The notes under the pieces were generated by a model. It was not told where the DNA came from and did not search any database. It was given only the letters and a program-made list of their open reading frames with translations. Of a stretch of DNA of 64,000 nucleotides, positions 32,180-39,581 are shown piece by piece. The stretch's first letter is position 1. Every line of letters begins with the position of its first letter. Made by a program: the position numbers and the translations under genes. Source of the DNA: an uncultured Steroidobacter sp. (GTDB lineage Bacteria; Pseudomonadota; Gammaproteobacteria; Steroidobacterales; Steroidobacteraceae); the NCBI RefSeq assembly GCF_937958065.1, contig NZ_CALFXI010000051.1:73015-137014 (forward strand). The letters are read 5' to 3'.

Positions 32180-33586
32180 ATGAAGTCCACGGACGAACAA
32201 CAAACCAGACTGCGCCCCGCCGTCCTCGACGCCACACTGCAGCGCTCAGGTACGGAGCTGCGCATCTCGCCGCACTCAGCACCCGAGCCGACCCTCGCAG
32301 TGGATGCTCAGGATGCCCGCGATGCGCAGTCGGGCCCGCTGCAGCCGGGTTCGGTCATCAAACAACGGTTCGTACTGGAGACCGTGCTCGGTCAGGGCGG
32401 CATGGGCCTGGTGTTCGGTGCCGTCGATCGGCGCAAGCTCGAAGCGCGCGATCCGAATCCTCACGTTGCATTGAAAGTGCTGAATGCGGATTTCGCGTGG
32501 CACCCGCAGGCGTTCGTGGCTTTGCAGCGGGAGGCTCGCAAGGCGCAGACGCTGGCGCATCCAAACGTCGTGACCGTGTTCGACTTCGATCGCGACGGCG
32601 ACACCGTGTACATGACCATGGAGCTGCTCAAAGGGCGCTCGCTCGATGCCATCGTTCGCGAAGGGCGCGGCAAGGGCAACAGCCCCGAATTCGCCTTGCC
32701 CATCATTCGCGGCATCGCCGAGGGCCTGGCGTATGCGCATCGCAAAGGCATCGTGCATTCGGATTTGAAGCCGGGCAATGTGTTCATCACCACCGACGGC
32801 ACTCCGAAGATTCTTGATTTCGGGATCGCGCGCGCGGTGCCGAGCTCCATCACCGAAGAAAACAAGGATGAGTTCGATGCCGGCTCGCTCGGCGCGTACA
32901 CCGAAGCGTACGCGACGGATGAAATGGTCGCCGGCGTCGATCCACATCCCGCCGACGATATGTATGCCCTCGGCATCATTGCGTACGAGCTGGTCACGGG
33001 GTTCCATCCCTATCAGCGGCACAGCGCGCCGAACGCACGCAAGCTCGGTATCGAGCCAGGCGCACTCAAAGGACTGAAACGGAAGCACGCGCGCGCCATC
33101 GAGCGCTGTTTGTCCTTCGAGCGCAAGGATCGGCCACAGAGCGCCGCCGAGTTCCTCGAGTCATTCCAGGGAGTCACGCGACTACAGAAAGCTACGCTGG
33201 CGGCGGCTGCCGTGCTGGCGCTGGCGGCCGGTCATTTCTGGTATCAGAACCACCTTGAAACCGGCCCGGCGATTGCGTTCAACGAGCTGCCGGCGTCTGT
33301 CCAGCAGGACTTCCGCACCGCCATGAAGCAAGGCGATGAAGCGTGGGCGTTCTATGAGCGCGAAGGCTTTGCCGATGCCATCCAATCGGCGCTGGCGAGC
33401 TATGCCAGGGCGTACGATCTGCATCCGCGCAACCGGGAAGCTGTCGCAGCGCTGAATCGCGTGGCTGACGAAGCCCTACGGGTGACGAAGAATGATCCTG
33501 CGCGGCGTCGCCAGATCGCGGACGACCTGCAACTCCTCAGCAGTCATTTCCGCAAATACGCGCCGGTGGTCAACGCGTCCAAGTAA
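32180..33586 (+). CDS. Membrane-anchored Ser/Thr protein kinase (PpkA-like)
   Basis: A 468-residue Hanks-type kinase: glycine loop GQGGMG (about 71-76), ATP-binding Lys in VALKVLN (about 98), catalytic HSDLKPGN (D about 195) and DFGIAR (D about 213). The activation segment lacks a recognisable APE motif (EAYATDEMVAG in its place). The single membrane helix lies at about 336-353, and a roughly 115-residue extracytoplasmic tail ends in a TPR-like helical region. With the upstream FHA and PP2C genes it forms a writer/eraser/reader set. Confidence 0.9.
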   Translation: MKSTDEQQTRLRPAVLDATLQRSGTELRISPHSAPEPTLAVDAQDARDAQSGPLQPGSVIKQRFVLETVLGQGGMGLVFGAVDRRKLEARDPNPHVALKVLNADFAWHPQAFVALQREARKAQTLAHPNVVTVFDFDRDGDTVYMTMELLKGRSLDAIVREGRGKGNSPEFALPIIRGIAEGLAYAHRKGIVHSDLKPGNVFITTDGTPKILDFGIARAVPSSITEENKDEFDAGSLGAYTEAYATDEMVAGVDPHPADDMYALGIIAYELVTGFHPYQRHSAPNARKLGIEPGALKGLKRKHARAIERCLSFERKDRPQSAAEFLESFQGVTRLQKATLAAAAVLALAAGHFWYQNHLETGPAIAFNELPASVQQDFRTAMKQGDEAWAFYEREGFADAIQSALASYARAYDLHPRNREAVAALNRVADEALRVTKNDPARRRQIADDLQLLSSHFRKYAPVVNASK

Positions 33587-33599
33587 ACGCGCGGGCGCC

Positions 33600-33857
33600 T
33601 CACGAGCGGTATTTGGCGCGGACCTCTCGAATGGCGCGGCTCGCATCCATATCCAGCGCGTCGGCGATCGCGATGAACTCGATGACGTCGATGCGACGCT
33701 CGCCACCTTCGTATTTGGAAATGAAGCTCTGGGGTTTACCGAGGCGATCCGCCAGTTGCTGTTGAGTAAAACCGGCCTTCTCTCGTGCGGCAACCAGCAA
33801 CTCGAGCAAACGAACATGAGCAGGTGAGCGCAGTGACTTCAAGACGGCGGGCTCCAT
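33600..33857 (-). CDS. Small XRE-family HTH regulator
   Basis: An 85-residue DNA-binding protein with a complete Cro/CI-type HTH (EKAGFTQQQLADRLGKPQSFISKYEGGERRIDVIEFIAIADAL, about 27-69). The frame is open to 34067, but the ATG at 33857 gives a compact domain, while the upstream extension overlaps proS and is not protein-like. Convergent with the kinase gene and divergent from proS, so it could regulate either. Target unknown. Confidence 0.85.
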   Translation of the reverse strand: MEPAVLKSLRSPAHVRLLELLVAAREKAGFTQQQLADRLGKPQSFISKYEGGERRIDVIEFIAIADALDMDASRAIREVRAKYRS

Positions 33858-33996
33858 GTGACGCCCGTGTCTATATTCCGCAGGCAGTGATATCCCAACT
33901 CGGGATACTCGCGCCGGGCTTCGTCTGGCACGGAAAATCTGCTGTAATCGCGCCCTTTCCCCGGCGCGATGCCGGCAGCGCATCCCAGTTGCAGAC

Positions 33997-35562
33997 ATGA
34001 CCAGCAAACCCCAGTCCCAGGCCGCCGCCGCCGGCGGCAAGGTCGCCAAGACCGCCATCACCCCCACCCGGGGTGAAAACTATGCCGAGTGGTATCAGCA
34101 GGTTATTCGCGCAGCGGATCTGGCCGAGAACTCGGCGGTGCGCGGCTGCATGGTCATCAAGCCCTGGGGCTACTCGCTGTGGGAGAACATGCAGCGGGTG
34201 CTGGACGAGATGTTCAAGGCCACCGGCCATCAGAACGCCTACTTCCCGCTGTTCATCCCGTTGTCCTTCCTGCAGAAGGAAGCGGCCCACGTCGAGGGCT
34301 TCGCCAAGGAATGCGCGGTCGTCACCCATCACCGCCTGGAAGCCGGGCCGGATGGCAAGCTGCGTCCCACCGGCGAGCTGGAAGAGCCGCTGATCGTCCG
34401 GCCCACCTCCGAAACCATCATCGGCGATGCGTTCTCGCGCTGGGTGCAGAGCTATCGCGACCTGCCGCTGCTGATCAATCAGTGGGCCAACGTGGTCCGC
34501 TGGGAGATGCGCACCCGCATGTTCCTGCGCACGGCCGAATTCCTCTGGCAGGAAGGTCACACCGCGCACGCCACCAAGGAGGAAGCGCTCGAAGAGACCA
34601 TGCGCATGCTGGAGGTGTATGCGACGTTCGCCGAGGAGTGGATGGCGGTGCCGGTCATCCGTGGCGAGAAAACCCCGAACGAGCGCTTCCCCGGTGCCGA
34701 ACAGACCTTCTGTATCGAAGCCATGATGCAGGATCGCAAGGCGCTGCAGGCCGGCACCAGCCACTTCCTCGGCCAGAACTTCGCCAAGGCCAGCGGCATC
34801 GAGTTCCTGGATCAGCATGGTCAGCATCAGCACGCCTGGACCACCAGCTGGGGCGTGTCCACCCGTCTGATCGGCGGCCTGCTGATGACTCATTCCGACG
34901 ATGACGGCCTGGTGCTGCCGCCCAAGCTGGCGCCGGTGCAGGTGGTGATCCTGCCCATCTACCGTTCGGACGAGGATCGCGCGCGCGTGATCGAGTATTG
35001 CCGCAAGGTGGCTGCCGAGCTGCGCGCACAGCGCTTCGCCGAGCGCCCGATTTCGGTCGTCGTGGACGAGCGCGAAGAGCGCGGCGGCGACAAGGTCTGG
35101 AACTGGATCAAGAAAGGCGTGCCGGTGCGTATCGAAGTCGGTCCGCGCGATCTCGAGAAGGATGCGCTATTCGTCGGCCGCCGCGATCGCGCGCCGAAGG
35201 ACAAGCAGAGCATTGCACGCACCGAGTTCGTCGCGGCCATCGCTGAGACGCTGCAATCCATTCAGGATGGCTTGCTGGAGCGGGCCAGGGCGTTTCGAGA
35301 GCAGTTCACCAAGCGCATCGATACCAAGGAAGAGTTCTACGAGTACTTCACTGCGCCGCGCGTCGCCGAGAATGCGCCGACTCCGATTCACGGCGGCTTC
35401 GCACTGACGCACTTCAGTGGCGAAGCGGCGCTCGAGGAGCGGATCAAGGCGGAGCTGGGCGTGACCGTGCGCTGCATCCCGTTCGAGAAGAGCGAGCCTG
35501 GCATCTGCCCGTTCACTGGCAAGCCCAGTCCGCAACGGGTGGTGTGGGCCAAGGCATATTGA
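33997..35562 (+). CDS. proS: Prolyl-tRNA synthetase, archaeal/eukaryotic type
   Basis: Charges tRNA-Pro. At 521 residues, it belongs to the eukaryote/archaeon-like class (ProS type 3): short N-terminus (ENYAEWYQQVIRAADLAE), motif 2 RTAEFLWQEGHTAHAT, motif 3 GVSTRLIGGLLMTH, anticodon-binding domain (about 300-400) and a C-terminal domain ending with PGICPFTGKPSPQRVVWAKAY. There is no INS editing insertion between motifs 2 and 3. Most gammaproteobacteria carry the longer bacterial-type enzyme, so this class suggests lineage-specific replacement. Confidence 0.94.
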   Translation: MTSKPQSQAAAAGGKVAKTAITPTRGENYAEWYQQVIRAADLAENSAVRGCMVIKPWGYSLWENMQRVLDEMFKATGHQNAYFPLFIPLSFLQKEAAHVEGFAKECAVVTHHRLEAGPDGKLRPTGELEEPLIVRPTSETIIGDAFSRWVQSYRDLPLLINQWANVVRWEMRTRMFLRTAEFLWQEGHTAHATKEEALEETMRMLEVYATFAEEWMAVPVIRGEKTPNERFPGAEQTFCIEAMMQDRKALQAGTSHFLGQNFAKASGIEFLDQHGQHQHAWTTSWGVSTRLIGGLLMTHSDDDGLVLPPKLAPVQVVILPIYRSDEDRARVIEYCRKVAAELRAQRFAERPISVVVDEREERGGDKVWNWIKKGVPVRIEVGPRDLEKDALFVGRRDRAPKDKQSIARTEFVAAIAETLQSIQDGLLERARAFREQFTKRIDTKEEFYEYFTAPRVAENAPTPIHGGFALTHFSGEAALEERIKAELGVTVRCIPFEKSEPGICPFTGKPSPQRVVWAKAY

Positions 35563-35696
35563 AGTTCACGGCCGCCAGCGCGCTGGCCAAGTAACGAGTT
35601 TTGAGCTATTTGCGAGGCGCGGACCGGCCCCGGTCCGCGCCATCGTTCATCGGCGGTCGCAATCCGAAGGCGGGGCGTCCGCTGCAAGGTTCTTTG

Positions 35697-36614
35697 ATGT
35701 CCGCGGTTTCTCGCGCCAACTGGCAAATTCATTTCTGCGTCGTCCTGTGGGGATTCACTGCCATTCTCGGCAAGCTGATCTCCCTGGATACGCTCGGGCT
35801 GGTCTGGTGGCGGCTGGTGCTCGTGACCGGCGCGCTGGCTCTGGTGCCGCGTTTCTGGCGTGGACTGTCCACATTGCCGCCGCGACTGATTGCCATCTAT
35901 GCCGGCATCGGCGTGGTGGTCGTGCTGCATTGGCTGGCGTTCTACGGCTCCATCCGGTTGGCGAATGCTTCCGTGGCCGCGACCTGCCTGGCGCTCTCGC
36001 CGGTGTGCCTCGCCTTCATTGAGCCGTTTCTGGTCGGCCGTCGCTTCGACATGCGCGAGCTGATGTTCGGTGTGGCGGCGATCCCGGGAGTGGCACTGGT
36101 CGTGGGTGGAACCCCAACGAGCATGCGCCTGGGCGTGGCTGTCGGCGTGCTCAGCGCAGTGCTGGTGTCGGTGTATGCCAGCCTCAACAAACGGTACATC
36201 GGCAATTCCGATGCCATCGCCGTTACCGGCCTGGAGATCGGTGCGGGGCTGGTGTTGATCACGATCATCTCGGCAGTGATCGCGCCCGAGACGGTGTTCG
36301 TTCTGCCGTCAGTGCGGGATGGGACGCTGCTCGCCGTGCTCGCAATAGGCTGCACACTTCTGCCGTTTGCGGTGTCGCTGGCAGCGCTTCGTCACGTGAG
36401 TGCTTTCTCGGCGACCATTGCACTCAACATGGAGCCCGTGTACGCGATCGTGCTCGCCATCGTTCTGCTCGGCGAGCAGCGCGAGCTCAGCGCGAGTTTC
36501 TATCTGGGCGTTGCCATCGTGCTGGCGGCGGTGTTCCTGCACCCCTGGCTGGTACGGCCTAGCGCCGCTGCAGCAGCTGATCGACCCGATCCCGGTAGGA
36601 GCGACTCAGCTTGA
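35697..36614 (+). CDS. EamA/DMT superfamily transporter
   Basis: A 305-residue inner-membrane protein from the ATG at 35697 with ten predicted helices in two EamA repeats (first about 10-140, second about 150-290; QIHFCVVLWGFTAILGKLI and LNMEPVYAIVLAIVLLGEQRELS are typical ends). Substrate not predictable. Its last 56 bp overlap the 3' end of the convergent response-regulator gene. Confidence 0.88.
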   Translation: MSAVSRANWQIHFCVVLWGFTAILGKLISLDTLGLVWWRLVLVTGALALVPRFWRGLSTLPPRLIAIYAGIGVVVVLHWLAFYGSIRLANASVAATCLALSPVCLAFIEPFLVGRRFDMRELMFGVAAIPGVALVVGGTPTSMRLGVAVGVLSAVLVSVYASLNKRYIGNSDAIAVTGLEIGAGLVLITIISAVIAPETVFVLPSVRDGTLLAVLAIGCTLLPFAVSLAALRHVSAFSATIALNMEPVYAIVLAIVLLGEQRELSASFYLGVAIVLAAVFLHPWLVRPSAAAAADRPDPGRSDSA

Positions 36615-37383
36615 TCTCCTGACCGTCCTCGAGGGTGAGGAAATACTCGCCATTGGTGTGCGGTCGCAGCCGTCGCACGCGTGACACGTTCACGATCGTC
36701 GAACGGTGCACGCGCTGGAACAGCTTTGGATCGAGCACGGCTTCCAGCGACTTCATCGTCTCCCGCAGCACATAGGTGCGGCCGTCGGCGTGCACACACA
36801 TATAGTCGCCGGCAGCATCGATCCAATCGATGCTCTTCACGTCCACTCTGACCGTGCCGGCGTCATCGCGAATCGGCAGGATCTGCGGATACTGCGGCTG
36901 ACGTTCGGCGTGCAGGTATTCACGCAACGTTTGCTCGTCCACCTGGCCGGTCCCCCGGGTGCTCGCGAGCAGCTTCATCAATTGTTCCCGCTGGCTGAGC
37001 GCGCGCTTCTGTTGCCAGTAGCCGCGCACGCGATCCAGCGCCTGCACGAAGCGAGTATCGTTGATGGGCTTGAGCAGATAATCGATGGCCTGCGCCTCGA
37101 ACGCATCGAGTGCATATCGGTCGTACGCGGTGACGAAGATCACCATGGGCAGCGACTCCTGCGGCAGTCGTGCCAGCACTTCGAAGCCCGAGATCCCCGG
37201 CATCTGGATATCCAGGAACATCAGATCCGGCCGTTGCGCAACCACAGCTTCGATGGCTTCGCGGCCATTGCTGCAATGGCCGACGACGGTGATATCGGGA
37301 TGCCGGGCCAGGCGCAGCTCGACGCCCCGCCGGGCGAGTTCCTCATCGTCGACGATGAGGGTGCGAATCGGTTGGTCACTCAT
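36559..37383 (-). CDS. LytTR-family response regulator
   Basis: A 274-residue two-component regulator. The receiver domain (about 7-120) has the acidic pocket VDDEE, phospho-acceptor D58 in MFLDIQMPG, the T in FVTAYDRY and DYLLKPI. The LytTR DNA-binding domain covers about 165-272 (DVKSIDWIDAAGDYMCVHADGR, FQRVHRSTIVNVSRV). It starts 8 bp after the sensor kinase gene on the same strand. AlgR is a related protein, but the target genes here are unknown. Confidence 0.93.
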   Translation of the reverse strand: MSDQPIRTLIVDDEELARRGVELRLARHPDITVVGHCSNGREAIEAVVAQRPDLMFLDIQMPGISGFEVLARLPQESLPMVIFVTAYDRYALDAFEAQAIDYLLKPINDTRFVQALDRVRGYWQQKRALSQREQLMKLLASTRGTGQVDEQTLREYLHAERQPQYPQILPIRDDAGTVRVDVKSIDWIDAAGDYMCVHADGRTYVLRETMKSLEAVLDPKLFQRVHRSTIVNVSRVRRLRPHTNGEYFLTLEDGQEIKLSRSYRDRVDQLLQRR

Positions 37384-37391
37384 GGCTTAAC

Positions 37392-38477
37392 TCATGCCGC
37401 GCGAGCCCCCGCTGGAGCCGTGGCGCGTTCCGCTGGAAACGTCAGCGACACCCGCAACCCGGGTTCGGTGTTCGTTACTGCCACAGTGCCGCGTTCTCCA
37501 TACAGCACCTGCAGCCGCTCGCGAGTATTGCGAATACCCACGCCACGACCATTGGCCAAACGGGTCGCATCGACCATTCCGGGGCCGTCATCGGCCACTT
37601 CCAGTTGCAGCATGCCGCCGGTGATGTGCGCACCGATGCGGATCTGCCCGCCCTGTTCGCGCGGCGACACCGCGTACTTGATCGCATTCTCGATCAGAGG
37701 CTGCAGCAGCAAGCTGGGCACCAGCATGCAGCTGGCGGCCTCCTCGATGGCATAGTGCAGCTTCAGACGCGAGCCGAAGCGCATGGTCTCGATGTTCAAG
37801 TACAGGTTGAGTGCGTCGATCTCCTGCGCCACCGTGACCTTTTTCATCGGGTCCTGATCGAGCGTATAGCGCAGGAACTCGGACAGCCCGGTGACCGCGT
37901 TGTTCGCCGTGCTGTTGCGATTGTCCAGAATCAGCGTGGAGATCGCATTCAGCGTATTGAACAGGAAATGCGGATTGAGCTGATAGCGCAGCATCTTCAG
38001 CTGCGCTTCCTGGGCCAGCGAAGCCGCCTGCAGGGTCGCGATCCGTTGTGACTGCAACGACTCGTAATAGCGCACGCCGAAATACAGGCCGATCCAGCAC
38101 GTGATCAGATACATCGAGCTGAGCGTGCCGCCGAAGAATTCGGTCCAGTGCTTCAGCGGCCATTCGAGGTCCACGTAGGCGTGATAGAACCAGTTCATGA
38201 TCACGCGCAGCACGCAGGCCGTGACCCAGGCAGCGGCAAGCGCGCCTGCGATCATCGTGGGCGGCGGCTTCTTCCATAGCCACCTGCAGATGTAGCGCAG
38301 CGGCATGGTGAGGACGCAGCCCGAGGCGGCCGCGACGGCGATGTATTGCACATAGGCCACCGGCTTGCCATAGAGCAGCGCGCCGACGTATTGGGAAACG
38401 CCGTAAGCGCTCCAGCCGAGCACGTGCAGGGACCAGAACAGCGCGTTTCTATTTTGTTTCAGTTGTGCGAGGTCCAT
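37392..38477 (-). CDS. LytS/AlgZ-type sensor histidine kinase
   Basis: A 361-residue membrane kinase from the ATG at 38477. Four predicted helices lie in the first 150 residues, followed by a His_kinase domain with LRYQLNPHFLFNTLNAIST (phospho-His about residue 170), an N-box PLIENAIKYA, G1 DDGPGM and GRGVGIRNTRERL. There is no periplasmic ligand domain, so it probably senses within the membrane. Forms a pair with the LytTR regulator encoded 8 bp downstream. Confidence 0.92.
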   Translation of the reverse strand: MDLAQLKQNRNALFWSLHVLGWSAYGVSQYVGALLYGKPVAYVQYIAVAAASGCVLTMPLRYICRWLWKKPPPTMIAGALAAAWVTACVLRVIMNWFYHAYVDLEWPLKHWTEFFGGTLSSMYLITCWIGLYFGVRYYESLQSQRIATLQAASLAQEAQLKMLRYQLNPHFLFNTLNAISTLILDNRNSTANNAVTGLSEFLRYTLDQDPMKKVTVAQEIDALNLYLNIETMRFGSRLKLHYAIEEAASCMLVPSLLLQPLIENAIKYAVSPREQGGQIRIGAHITGGMLQLEVADDGPGMVDATRLANGRGVGIRNTRERLQVLYGERGTVAVTNTEPGLRVSLTFPAERATAPAGARAA

Positions 38478-38669
38478 GCGCCACTGTAAGCAAGGGACGC
38501 CGCGCATTCCATCGTTTCGTCGCGTTGGCGGCACGCCCGGTCGCAAGCCGGGCTTCGGGCCGGGTCTGCGTGCAAAACCAGGAACCGTTGAATCTTCGCA
38601 AGATGAAGCTGTAAGACGCGTGCTACCGGGACACCCTGGCCCGTGCCGTCGAACGAGGCTCGCCGCGGG

Positions 38670-38807
38670 CTAGAGTCGCGATCCGAACAGGCCGAGCAGC
38701 CCGATGATGATCAGATAGATGGCGACGATGTAATTCAGCAGTCGCGGCACGATCAGGATCAGAATGCCGGCGACCAGTGCAACCAGGGGACCGATGCTGA
38801 CGTACAT
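38670..38807 (-). CDS. Small membrane protein, DUF3096 family
   Basis: A 45-residue frame: MYVSIGPLVALVAGILILI followed by VPRLLNYIVAIYLIIIGLLGLFG and ending SRL. Two hydrophobic helices are separated by a Pro-Arg turn, the layout of DUF3096. Function unknown; such genes are often missed because of their size. The ATG is at 38805-38807 with a G-rich upstream (GGCACGGGT). Confidence 0.8.
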   Translation of the reverse strand: MYVSIGPLVALVAGILILIVPRLLNYIVAIYLIIIGLLGLFGSRL

Positions 38808-38888
38808 ACCCGTGCCTTCGTGCGTGACCGGAGGATCACAGGCGGTACGTCAGAGCACGGATGTTTGTTCCCCCGGATTGCCGACAGC

Positions 38889-39569
38889 TCAGGCCAGGCG
38901 GGCTTGCAGCCATTGCGAAATATCGGCCACCTCTTCCATGCAGACGGAATGCTCCATCGGATACGTGTGCCATTCGACGCGGTAGCCGAGGCGCTGTAAC
39001 ACGTCGCGTGAGGCCTCGCCCATTTGTGCTGGAACGACGGGATCGCGCACGCCATGGCACATCAGGATGGGCACGTCACGATTCGCGTCGGCAGCCTCCG
39101 CCGCCAACGTGGCTCGCAAAGGCAGATAGGTGGACAACGCCATCACGCCCGCGAGGCGTTGCTGGTAGCGCAAGGCGGTTTGTAGCGCGATGGCACCGCC
39201 TTGCGAGAAGCCGGCAATGACGATTTTGCTGGCCGGAATGCCGCGAGCGATCTCCTGCTCGATGTATTTTTTCACCACGCCTTCGGATTCGCGAATGCCA
39301 ACATCGTCTTCGGCGCGCTCCGGACCAAAGCCCTTGATGTCATACCAGGCGCGCATCACGTAGCCATTGTTGATCGTGACCGGACGCGGCGCCGCGTGCG
39401 GAAAAATGAAGCGCACCGGTAACGTCGCGGGCAGGCGCAGCTCATCGACGATGGGTACGAAATCAAAACCGTCCGCACCGAGCCCATGCAGCCAGATCAC
39501 CGCCGCCACGGGCGGCGTCGCTGGCGTCAGCACGACGGCGTCGGCGGATTCTCGAGTGGTATGAGACAT
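38889..39569 (-). CDS. Carboxylesterase/phospholipase, alpha/beta hydrolase
   Basis: A 226-residue enzyme of the dienelactone-hydrolase/acyl-protein-thioesterase-like class. VIWLHGLGADGFDF (about 24-37) supplies the oxyanion region; the nucleophile is in IAGFSQGGA (Ser about 122), the acid in CHGVRDPVVP (Asp about 175) and the base in YPMEHSVCMEE (His about 207). No signal peptide. Close to bacterial EstB-type enzymes acting on short-chain esters; the substrate is unproved. Confidence 0.92.
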   Translation of the reverse strand: MSHTTRESADAVVLTPATPPVAAVIWLHGLGADGFDFVPIVDELRLPATLPVRFIFPHAAPRPVTINNGYVMRAWYDIKGFGPERAEDDVGIRESEGVVKKYIEQEIARGIPASKIVIAGFSQGGAIALQTALRYQQRLAGVMALSTYLPLRATLAAEAADANRDVPILMCHGVRDPVVPAQMGEASRDVLQRLGYRVEWHTYPMEHSVCMEEVADISQWLQARLA

Positions 39570-39581
39570 GTCAGCTCCGAG

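Noticed and set aside
30125..33586. A type VI secretion locus
   Set aside because: Only the regulatory trio is present; no tss, hcp, vgrG or clpV gene occurs in the window.
33858..34067. N-terminal extension of the XRE regulator
   Set aside because: It overlaps proS on the opposite strand and looks like antisense shadow; the ATG at 33857 gives a complete compact HTH protein.
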